From assembly GCA_963582345.1 (NCBI GenBank), contig CAUZSN010000039.1, positions 1 to 21,705 of the forward strand: a stretch of 21,705 nucleotides of DNA. The letters are read 5' to 3'. This document shows, in pieces, positions 15,204-21,705 of the stretch. How positions within the stretch are numbered: the stretch's first letter is position 1; each line of letters opens with the position of its first letter. Source of the DNA: CAUZSN01 sp963582345 (GTDB taxonomy: Bacteria > Planctomycetota > Planctomycetia > Planctomycetales > Planctomycetaceae). Made by a program: the position numbers and the translations under genes. The notes beneath the pieces were generated by a model. It saw only the letters and a program-made list of their open reading frames with translations. It searched no databases and was not told the DNA's origin.

Positions 15204-15827
15204 ATGGATGAACAATCAACTTCAGTAGACGATTCGACGACGGATGCTGTCGATGTCAACGAATCCGGCCAGCTGCCGGTGCAAGCTGGTGAGTCGGAAC
15301 ATCAATGGTACGTGCTGAAAGTCCAGACCAATCGCGAGAAATCGATTCGTGATTCGTTGACTCGGAGGATCAAGCGTGAGGGGCTTGAAAAGGAATTTGG
15401 TGAAGTCATCATACCGACCGAAAAGGTCGTTGACACGAAGGGCGGCAAGAAGCGAGTCACCGAGCGGAAGCTATATCCGGGCTATTTGATGATCGAAATG
15501 GCTCTGAGTGATGAAACCTGGTACCTGGTGCGAGACACAAGCGGGGTCGGAGACTTTACGGGTGCGGCTGGGAAGCCGATTCCGATGCAAGAGCATGAGA
15601 TTAAGCGAATGCTTGGGTTGGAGGAAACCAAAGAGGCCGAACCTGCGAAGGTCAAAATTGAATTTGTGTCGGGTGATGTAGTTAAAATCAAAGAAGGGAC
15701 GTTTGAGAGTTTTGAAGGAACAATTGACGTGGTGGATGAAGCCAGCGGTAAGATTACCGTCCTAATCGAGATTTTTGGCCGTTCGACACCGGTTGAATTG
15801 GACTACTGGCAGGTCGAAGCAGTCTGA
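15204..15827 (+). CDS. nusG: Transcription termination/antitermination factor NusG
   Basis: Binds RNA polymerase at the beta' clamp and links it to Rho or the ribosome. The 207-residue protein has an acidic N-terminal extension of about 33 residues, the NGN domain from QWYVLKVQTNREKSIRDSL (about 34) through VIIPTEKVVDTKGGKKRVTERKLYPGYLMIEM to WYLVRDTSGVGDF, and the KOW domain near 152-207 (SGDVVKIKEGTFESFEGTIDVVDEASGKITVLIEIFGRSTPVELDYWQVEAV; middle residues read in the KOW pattern). The extension makes it longer than the usual 180 residues. rplK begins 9 bp after its stop with an AAAGGG ribosome site, so the two are coupled. Start at ATG 15204; no convincing ribosome site of its own. Confidence 0.95.
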   Translation: MDEQSTSVDDSTTDAVDVNESGQLPVQAGESEHQWYVLKVQTNREKSIRDSLTRRIKREGLEKEFGEVIIPTEKVVDTKGGKKRVTERKLYPGYLMIEMALSDETWYLVRDTSGVGDFTGAAGKPIPMQEHEIKRMLGLEETKEAEPAKVKIEFVSGDVVKIKEGTFESFEGTIDVVDEASGKITVLIEIFGRSTPVELDYWQVEAV

Positions 15828-15836
15828 AAGGGTGCG

Positions 15837-16262
15837 ATGGCGAAACAGATAAAAACTCAGGTTAAAGTGCAGGTGCCCGGTGGACAGGCGACACCTGCGC
15901 CACCAGTCGGAACGTCGCTAGGACCGCAGGGGGTCAACATAGGCCAGTTCGTCCAACAGTTTAATGATCGGACAAAGGACATGGCCGGCACGATCGTGCC
16001 GGTGGTCATCACGGTTTATAGTGATCGAACATTTGACTTTATCACAAAAAGCCCTCCAGCGGCTATATTGTTGAAGCAGGCAGCACAAATTGCGAAGGGA
16101 TCTGGAAATCCCAGGGCCGAAAAAGTTGGGTCTGTTAGCACGGAACAAGTGGTTGAAATTGCGAAAACGAAGTTCGAAGACTTAAACACGCCTAGTTTGG
16201 AACAAGCAGTGAAGATCATTGCCGGGACGGCCCGAAGCATGGGGCTGGATGTTATTGGGTGA
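15837..16262 (+). CDS. rplK: Large-subunit ribosomal protein uL11
   Basis: Part of the GTPase-associated centre of the 50S subunit and needed for the stringent response. The 141-residue protein has the normal length and reads MAKQIKTQVKVQVPGGQATPAPPVGTSLGPQGVNIGQFVQQFN at its N-terminus in the family pattern, including the proline-rich PAPPVG segment where thiostrepton and micrococcin act. The C-terminal rRNA-binding domain (about 72-141) contains SPPAAILLKQAA and GTARSMGLDV. It starts 9 bp after nusG and is followed by rplA after 95 bp. Confidence 0.97.
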   Translation: MAKQIKTQVKVQVPGGQATPAPPVGTSLGPQGVNIGQFVQQFNDRTKDMAGTIVPVVITVYSDRTFDFITKSPPAAILLKQAAQIAKGSGNPRAEKVGSVSTEQVVEIAKTKFEDLNTPSLEQAVKIIAGTARSMGLDVIG

Positions 16263-16357
16263 TTCTTTTCTGCCGGTGACGTTTTCGTGGGGAGTATTTC
16301 GTTCGGACGGGCGTCATAGGGTTAAGTTTCGGCTGTGAATCACTGGGTTGAAAGACG

Positions 16358-17062
16358 ATGACTAAACTTTCGAAACGAATGACGTTGTTGAAAGAGCACA
16401 TTAGCCAGCTCGGTTTAGTGGATTTGGCGACAGCGGTGAAAACACTCAAGTCGCTTGAGACGTCGTTGCCGAAGAACGTCAAGCTATGCAAATTCGACCA
16501 GTCGGTCGAATTTGCCGTTCGTCTTGGTGTGGATCCCAAACAGGCGGACCAGATTGTCCGTGGTTCCATCGTGCTCCCGCACGGAATCGGGAGATCGCAG
16601 CGGGTGTTGGTGTTTACGCAGGGTGACAACGTTAAATCTGCCGAAGATGCCGGCGCTGACCATGTTGGCGGAAAGGAACTTGCTGACAGGATCAAGGACG
16701 GTTGGCTCGAATTCGACGTGGCCATTGCGACGCCCGACATGATGAGCGTGGTGGGACAGTTGGGCCGGGTTTTAGGGCCTCGCGGACTGATGCCGTCGCC
16801 CCGCGCCGGAACGGTCACCCAGGACGTTGCTGTCGCTGTTCAAGAATATAAGGCCGGGAAAGTCGAATTTCGCGTCGATGCTGCAGGAAGCGTCCAGTGT
16901 ATTGTCGGTAAACTGTCGTTCGAAGAATCGCAGCTTGTTGAGAATGTCGAGGCATTATTGAAGTATATCCATTCATTGCGGCCGACGGCCGCGAAAGGTA
17001 CCTATGTTCGCAAGGTAACGATATCAGCGACTATGAGTCCGGGAATTATGGTGGCCGTATAA
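16358..17062 (+). CDS. rplA: Large-subunit ribosomal protein uL1
   Basis: Forms the mobile L1 stalk that handles the exiting tRNA. 234 residues, the expected length. Recognisable are the SVEFAVRLGVDPKQADQIVRGSIVLPHG stretch near residues 49-76, the signature VGQLGRVLGPRGLMPSPRAGTVT near 129-151, KAGKVEFRVDAAG, and the C-terminal GTYVRKVTISATMSPGI. In many bacteria L1 represses its own operon by binding mRNA; the 95-base gap upstream is large enough for such a site, but I could not identify one with confidence. The ATG at 16358 has GAAAG upstream. Only 102 bases, containing hairpins, separate its stop from rplJ. Confidence 0.97.
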   Translation: MTKLSKRMTLLKEHISQLGLVDLATAVKTLKSLETSLPKNVKLCKFDQSVEFAVRLGVDPKQADQIVRGSIVLPHGIGRSQRVLVFTQGDNVKSAEDAGADHVGGKELADRIKDGWLEFDVAIATPDMMSVVGQLGRVLGPRGLMPSPRAGTVTQDVAVAVQEYKAGKVEFRVDAAGSVQCIVGKLSFEESQLVENVEALLKYIHSLRPTAAKGTYVRKVTISATMSPGIMVAV

Positions 17063-17164
17063 ATGCGGTGGTAATGAACCACCTTTATTGACGAGCAGTC
17101 TAGACGCTGGCGGAGACATCGAAATCCGTCTGCAGGTTCAACGGAATTTTGATAGCAAGCAAAG
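17063..17164 (+). promoter_or_regulatory. Candidate L10 leader between rplA and rplJ
   Basis: A 102-base leader with two predicted stems. GGTGGT-AATGA-ACCACC at 17067-17083 is perfect (6 bp) and is followed by TTTATT. GGCGGA / TCCGTC lies around 17112-17134. In many bacteria this position carries the mRNA site bound by the L10-L7/L12 complex, which represses rplJL translation. The position and the stems fit, but I could not confirm the kink-turn consensus by eye. Confidence 0.4.
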
Positions 17165-17689
17165 ATGAGTAAACGTGTCAAAGAAATGGTGATCGAAGAC
17201 CTGCGGGCGCGTATCGGCGACCATTCCGAGATGCTCGTAATCGATTCGTCACGGCTCGACGCAGTCGGCGACAATAGATTCCGTCTAGCACTTCAGGAAA
17301 AGAAAATGCGTTTGCTGACTGTGAAAAATTCGTTGGCCAAAAGAGCACTGAATCAAGCCGGAATCAGCGCTCTGGATCCTATCCTGCAAGGACCTTCGTC
17401 ATTGGTTTGGGGTAGCGAGGATATTGTCACTTTGTCGAAGGAGATCGCAAAATGGGCCAAAGAGATAGAACAAATCGAAATCAAAGGCGGCACGGCTGAA
17501 GGGAAGTCCTTGTCAGCCGACGATGTGCACGTGTTGAGCAAGAGTCCAGGAAGAGTGGAGCTGATCGGCCGAATCGTGATGTTGGCGCTCAGTCCCGGTG
17601 CTCAACTTGCAGGGGCATTGTTAGGGCCTGGTGGGAAGCTATCCGGACAGGTTGAGGCGATCGCAGACAGGGATAAGGGTGAAGAATAA
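17165..17689 (+). CDS. rplJ: Large-subunit ribosomal protein uL10
   Basis: Anchors the L7/L12 dimers to the ribosomal stalk base. The 174-residue protein has the family N-terminal globular domain (VIEDLRARIGDHSEMLVIDSSRL... with KKMRLLTVKNSLAKRAL near residues 46-62), a GPSSLVWG segment, and the C-terminal helical tail beginning around 130, to which the L7/L12 N-termini bind. Residues LIGRIVMLALSPGAQLAGALLGPGGKLSGQVEAI match the usual L10 pattern. It is preceded by a structured leader and followed by rplL after 81 bp. Confidence 0.95.
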   Translation: MSKRVKEMVIEDLRARIGDHSEMLVIDSSRLDAVGDNRFRLALQEKKMRLLTVKNSLAKRALNQAGISALDPILQGPSSLVWGSEDIVTLSKEIAKWAKEIEQIEIKGGTAEGKSLSADDVHVLSKSPGRVELIGRIVMLALSPGAQLAGALLGPGGKLSGQVEAIADRDKGEE

Positions 17690-17770
17690 TCAGGAGATAT
17701 CAATCAATTAGAATTCGAGCGGCAATAGTTGGCTGTCATTCTGAAAAGGAAGAAAGAAGGAATACGAAAC

Positions 17771-18184
17771 ATGGCGACTGCAGAGGTAACGAGCGAATTT
17801 GATGATGCGACCAAAGAGCTGGGTGACAAGATTGTCAGCCTAACTTTGCTTCAAGCCAAATCGTTGGGCGACTATCTTCAAGAAGCCCATGGCATTGAGC
17901 CGGCCGGCGGCGGAGTAATAATGGCTGCTCCCGGTGCAGCTGCTGAAGGTGCAGGGGAAGCAGTCGAAGAGCAGACCGAATTCGCTGTTATTTTGACCGG
18001 ATTTGGTGACAGCAAGATTCCAGTCATTAAAGTCGTCCGCGCGAACACGGGACTTGGTCTGAAAGAGGCCAAGGACCTTGTTGAAGGAGCTCCGAAGCCA
18101 TTGAAGGATGGCATCTCGAAAGAGGATGCCGAGAAACTTAAGGACGATATCGAAGCAGCCGGAGGTGCTTGCGAAATTAAATAG
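17771..18184 (+). CDS. rplL: Large-subunit ribosomal protein bL12 (L7/L12)
   Basis: Flexible stalk protein that recruits translation factors. The 137-residue protein has an N-terminal dimerisation domain (about 1-45), an alanine/glycine/glutamate-rich hinge (APGAAAEGAGEAVEE) and the conserved C-terminal domain (EFAVILTGFGDSKIPVIKVVR..TGLGLKEAKDLVEGAPKPLKDGISKEDAEKLKDDIEAAGG, abbreviated at the dots). ATG 17771 is chosen over an in-frame ATG at 17729 because AAGGA precedes it by 9 nt and MATAEVTSEF begins the conserved region. It is slightly longer than the usual 120-130 residues, mainly in the N-terminus. About 250 bases with a strong hairpin separate it from rpoB. Confidence 0.96.
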   Translation: MATAEVTSEFDDATKELGDKIVSLTLLQAKSLGDYLQEAHGIEPAGGGVIMAAPGAAAEGAGEAVEEQTEFAVILTGFGDSKIPVIKVVRANTGLGLKEAKDLVEGAPKPLKDGISKEDAEKLKDDIEAAGGACEIK

Positions 18185-18344
18185 GTTTGCAAGGAAACGT
18201 TCCTCGCGGACGAAATGCCATCTTGACTCCATTCGGTTTCCGCACAGTTGCAAGCGGCTTTGGGCAGGCAGCTGTCTCTTGTGCTTAGAACAACGATTTT
18301 GACAGATCGAAACCGCCAAATTCATCGTCACCTGTTGATCCTGA

Positions 18345-18373
18345 GCAATCGATGCTCGTGTTGCATCGATTGC
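18345..18373 (+). promoter_or_regulatory. Perfect 11-bp hairpin in the rplL-rpoB gap
   Basis: GCAATCGATGC (18345-18355), a 7-base loop TCGTGTT, then GCATCGATTGC (18363-18373). An 11-bp perfect stem with so short a loop is not expected by chance in a window of this size. No T run follows, so it is not a standard terminator. In E. coli the rplL-rpoB gap holds a partial terminator and an RNase III site, and this hairpin occupies the equivalent place. Because the arms themselves contain ATCGAT, a DNA-binding dimer site is another possibility. Confidence 0.6.
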
Positions 18374-18434
18374 CAACGGTCCGGGTTCGGCTTGTTCCCA
18401 AAGGAATTATCCCTCAGCAAGAATAGAGCAACGT

Positions 18435-21400
18435 ATGCCAATCTCACCGACACGTGTTCTCGAAACTAAGACAACCCGTAATTTCGGTAGCATCGAAAGT
18501 GAGTTCGAACTTTCGGATTTGACGCAAATCCAAACTCGGTCGTACGACAGATTTCTGCAGGTGGACAAGACTCACCGTGAACGCAGAGATCAGGGATTGG
18601 AGGGGATTTTGCGGGAAATCTTTCCAATTGAGAGCTACGACGGGCAGTACCGGCTGGAATATACCAAGTACGAGTTGGGAAAACCGCGGTACACGCCAAC
18701 GGAATGCCGTCAGCTTCGGATGACCTACGGTCGTCCGTTCCGCGTTTGGTTACGTTTGGTCAAGGAACAACCGGTTGAGGAGGAGGTCTATCTGGGTGAC
18801 ATGCCGATTATGATTGGGGGCGGCGAGTTCATCATCAACGGTGCTGAGCGTGTCGTCGTCAGTCAGTTGCATCGTTCGCCCGGCGTCGATTTTGTGCTTA
18901 GTTCGGAACCGGGTGAGCGGAAGAATTATTCATGTCGAATCATCCCCGAGCGTGGCAGTTGGATTGAATTGGTCGTTGGCAAGAAGGAAGGGCTTGGTGT
19001 TCGAATTGACCAGAGCGGTAAGTTCTCGGCCATGACGTTGCTACGAGCAATGGACCCTGCGTACTCGACCGATGCCCAGCTAATCCGGCTATTTTACGAT
19101 ACGACAAAGATCAAGTCTTCGAAGTCAGCTAAGGTTGATCTGTTCGTCGGCAAAGTCGCGGTTGACGACATTATCTATCCGATGAAGCACAAACGTTGTG
19201 GAGATATTATCACTGAAGCTGGTCATCCAATCGAGGAATCAATGGCCGAAGAGATCCTTGGGTCGGGATTGAAGAATATTGAAGTCATCAAGGTCGTTGA
19301 GGATGAATTGATTTTGAACAGTATCGCCGAAGACAACACGGTTAGCCACGAGGAAGCTCTGCTGCGTATTTATCAGCGGTTGCGCCCTGGAAATCCACAG
19401 CAGCTTGAAAAAGCGACAGATCTATTCAAAGAAAAATTCTTCGACGTCAACCGTTATCGGCTGGGTCGAGTCGGGCGATTTCGAATCAATCGCAAGTTTC
19501 AGCAGGACATCCCCGATATGGCCATGACGTTGCGACCGGAGGATTTCGTCAATGCCATTCGCTATTTGATTCGATTGCGTACAAGCGATGATTCGGCGGA
19601 TGTTGATGATATCGACAATTTGGGTAATCGGCGATTGCGGACCATCGACGAACTGGCGACCGAGGAGGTGCGCAAAGGATTTCTCAAACTGCGGCGGACG
19701 GTTCAGGAGCGGATGAGTTTGAAAGACGTCGAGGAAATGACGCCTCGAACGCTCATTAATCCCAAAAGTGTGTCGGCAGCGATCGAGTACTTCTTTGGCC
19801 GCAGCGAACTGTCCCAGGTGGTCGACCAAACGAACCCGCTGTCAATGTTGACTCACGAGCGTCGTTTGAGTGCGTTGGGGCCAGGCGGACTCAACCGCAA
19901 ACGTGCCGGGTTTGAAGTCCGCGACGTGCATATTTCGCACTACGGTCGCATCTGCCCCATCGAAACGCCGGAAGGCACGAATATCGGTCTGATTTCCAGT
20001 CTTAGCATCTTCGCCCAGGTCGACGACTATGGATTCCTGACGACTCCGTATCGGAAGGTCAAGAAAGGAAAGCTGATTGATGAGGTCGTATGGTTGCGTG
20101 CTGATGAAGAATCGGAAGTTTACGTTGTTCCGGCTGACACCTCTGTCACGAGCGGAAAGCTGCTCCAGGGTAGTGTGTTGGCGCGGCATCGCAACGACGT
20201 GGTCTGGATCGACGCTATGGAAGTACAGTACGTCGACATTGCGCCCAGTCAGATTGTTGGAGTGTCGGCCGGTCTCATTCCGTTTTTGGAACACGATGAT
20301 GCGAACCGTGCTCTGATGGGTTCCAATATGCAGCGTCAGGCCGTGCCGCTATTGGTCACTGAACGGCCGATCGTCGGGACTGGAATGGAACGCGTCGTTG
20401 CCGAGCACTCGGGCATGCTGGTACGCGCAGAACGGTCTGGAAAGGTCACGTATGTTGATTCGGACCGAATCGAAGTAGACGGTAGACGCTACCCGCTGCG
20501 CAAGTTCGTCGGCTTGAACGAACGGACGTGCTTGAATCAAAAACCAATGGTGACACCTGGCCAGCGGGTGAAGAAAGGGCAACTTATCGCCGACAGTGCT
20601 GCGACATGCAATGGCGAGTTGGCATTGGGCCGGAACGTGCTGGTCGCTTTCATGTCGTGGGAAGGTTACAACTTTGAGGACGCAATTATTCTCTCAGAGC
20701 GCTTAGTCAAAGAAGACACCTACACGTCGATTCATATAGACGAATTTGACGTCGAAATTCGCGAAACAAAACTCGGACGCGAAGAATTTACTCGCGATAT
20801 TCCCAACGTCAGCGAAAAGGCGCTGCGTCACTTGGACGTGGACGGGATCGTCCATGTTGGTACGCGTGTGCAACCGGGCGATATTTTGGTTGGTAAAGTT
20901 TCGCCGAAAGCGAAGTCGGAACTTACGCCAGAGGAAAAACTGTTGCATGCTATTTTTGGTCGAGCTGGCGAAGACGTGAAGAACGAATCCTTGGAAGTTC
21001 CAAGCGGTGTCGAAGGAATCGTCACCCACGCTGAGAAGTTCTCGCGGCGAATGAGTTTGTCTGACGTCGAGCGGAAGGAGTACGAAACCAAGCTCAAACA
21101 GGTTGAAAAGGCAGGCAACAAAATTGTAGCTGATGCCATCCGCTTGTTCCTAAACGAATTTGAAAAGGTGCTTGACCGCAGACTGACAGACGATGATGGT
21201 CGAGAGATCCGCTCAATCGAGGACGAAAAGTTCCTTATGGAATATGCGCAGAAATTTCTGACCAAGTTCGAGGAGCTTGACATCCGCAGTCCACGGAAGA
21301 AGGCTGACTGTCAGAAAGTAATTAAGCAGTTTTGGTCTGATGTCGATAACGCCCTTGATGAGCGAGACCACTCGATCAACAGCATGAAACGAGGTGACGA

Positions 21401-21705
21401 GCTGCCCAGCGGCGTGCTGCAAATGGTGAAGGTGTATGTAGCATCAAAGCGGCATATCTCGGTGGGCGATAAAATGGCAGGCCGTCACGGCAACAAAGGT
21501 GTTATCTCGAAGATTCTTCCGATCGAAGACATGCCGTTTTTGGAAGACGGCACCCCGATCGACACTATACTGAATCCATTAGGCGTCCCGAGCCGTATGA
21601 ATGTTGGGCAGATTCTGGAGACGCATCTGGGCTGGGCGGCGGCGAAAGATGGATTTCGGGCGATTTGCCCGGTTTTCGACGGAGCTCCCGAAGAGCAGAT
21701 TCGAG
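18435..21705 (+). CDS. rpoB: RNA polymerase beta subunit (3' end outside the window)
   Basis: Catalytic-core subunit of RNA polymerase, open to the right edge: 1090 residues are present, so the last part is missing. It starts MPISPTRVLETKTTRNFGSI at ATG 18435, with no clear ribosome site. Conserved blocks are IIGGGEFIINGAERVVVSQLHRSPG-type lobe sequence near 135-155, the rifampicin region SQVVDQTNPLSMLTHERRLS near residues 460-480, GPGGLNRKRAGFEVRDVH, ICPIETPEGTNIGL, SWEGYNFEDAIILSE near 740, and KVYVASKRHISVGDKMAGRHGN near 1005. Compared with E. coli the two residues at the 514/515 positions (Phe-Met) are both Val. rpoC probably follows, out of view. It is probably cotranscribed from rplJL, through the hairpin at 18345. 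Confidence 0.97.
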   Translation, partial: MPISPTRVLETKTTRNFGSIESEFELSDLTQIQTRSYDRFLQVDKTHRERRDQGLEGILREIFPIESYDGQYRLEYTKYELGKPRYTPTECRQLRMTYGRPFRVWLRLVKEQPVEEEVYLGDMPIMIGGGEFIINGAERVVVSQLHRSPGVDFVLSSEPGERKNYSCRIIPERGSWIELVVGKKEGLGVRIDQSGKFSAMTLLRAMDPAYSTDAQLIRLFYDTTKIKSSKSAKVDLFVGKVAVDDIIYPMKHKRCGDIITEAGHPIEESMAEEILGSGLKNIEVIKVVEDELILNSIAEDNTVSHEEALLRIYQRLRPGNPQQLEKATDLFKEKFFDVNRYRLGRVGRFRINRKFQQDIPDMAMTLRPEDFVNAIRYLIRLRTSDDSADVDDIDNLGNRRLRTIDELATEEVRKGFLKLRRTVQERMSLKDVEEMTPRTLINPKSVSAAIEYFFGRSELSQVVDQTNPLSMLTHERRLSALGPGGLNRKRAGFEVRDVHISHYGRICPIETPEGTNIGLISSLSIFAQVDDYGFLTTPYRKVKKGKLIDEVVWLRADEESEVYVVPADTSVTSGKLLQGSVLARHRNDVVWIDAMEVQYVDIAPSQIVGVSAGLIPFLEHDDANRALMGSNMQRQAVPLLVTERPIVGTGMERVVAEHSGMLVRAERSGKVTYVDSDRIEVDGRRYPLRKFVGLNERTCLNQKPMVTPGQRVKKGQLIADSAATCNGELALGRNVLVAFMSWEGYNFEDAIILSERLVKEDTYTSIHIDEFDVEIRETKLGREEFTRDIPNVSEKALRHLDVDGIVHVGTRVQPGDILVGKVSPKAKSELTPEEKLLHAIFGRAGEDVKNESLEVPSGVEGIVTHAEKFSRRMSLSDVERKEYETKLKQVEKAGNKIVADAIRLFLNEFEKVLDRRLTDDDGREIRSIEDEKFLMEYAQKFLTKFEELDIRSPRKKADCQKVIKQFWSDVDNALDERDHSINSMKRGDELPSGVLQMVKVYVASKRHISVGDKMAGRHGNKGVISKILPIEDMPFLEDGTPIDTILNPLGVPSRMNVGQILETHLGWAAAKDGFRAICPVFDGAPEEQIR

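Overview
The window looks like chromosomal DNA of a planctomycete, probably a Pirellulales/Rhodopirellula-like lineage. The reasons are a mid-range base composition, the style of the EF-Tu and RpoB sequences, a cluster of divergent small heat-shock proteins, a PDZ-tailed secreted M28 peptidase, and a large sigma factor with extra helix-turn-helix modules. The lineage is inferred from protein style, not from a search. I see no mobile element, integrase, phage gene or CRISPR array.

Left half (1-9.7 kb), mixed accessory and housekeeping genes. On the minus strand, coaD (792-1301) is followed by a decayed thioredoxin-fold gene (146-778) with an ATA at the start position and three frame changes. 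On the plus strand, two intact hsp20 genes (1848-2735) are followed by a third, ruined hsp20-like gene (2764-3053). Next on the minus strand come an exported M28 aminopeptidase with a C-terminal PDZ domain (3074-5116) and a large lipoprotein of unknown function with internal repeats (5395-7485). On the plus strand follow a UgtP/MGDG-synthase-like glycosyltransferase (7872-9026) and a small four-helix membrane protein (9178-9633).

Right half (10.2-21.7 kb), the information-processing cluster, all on the plus strand. A sigma-70-family factor with three N-terminal HTH modules (10190-11854) ends in a good intrinsic terminator. A strong sigma-70-type promoter then precedes four tRNAs (Thr-UGU, Tyr-GUA, Gly-UCC, Thr-GGU) and tuf, the same order as the E. 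coli thrU-tyrU-glyT-thrT-tufB operon. After tuf come rpmG, tRNA-Trp, secE, nusG, rplK, rplA, rplJ, rplL and rpoB, which runs off the right edge. These genes supply elongation factor, ribosomal stalk and L1/L11 proteins, SecE, NusG and RNA polymerase beta. Several gaps in this run hold hairpins that could act as attenuators or processing sites, most clearly a perfect 11-bp stem between rplL and rpoB.

I did not find a clearly new multi-gene system. The most interesting items are the HTH-laden sigma factor with an altered promoter-recognition helix, the two decaying stress genes that sit beside intact partners, the divergent EF-Tu switch I, and the rplL-rpoB hairpin.
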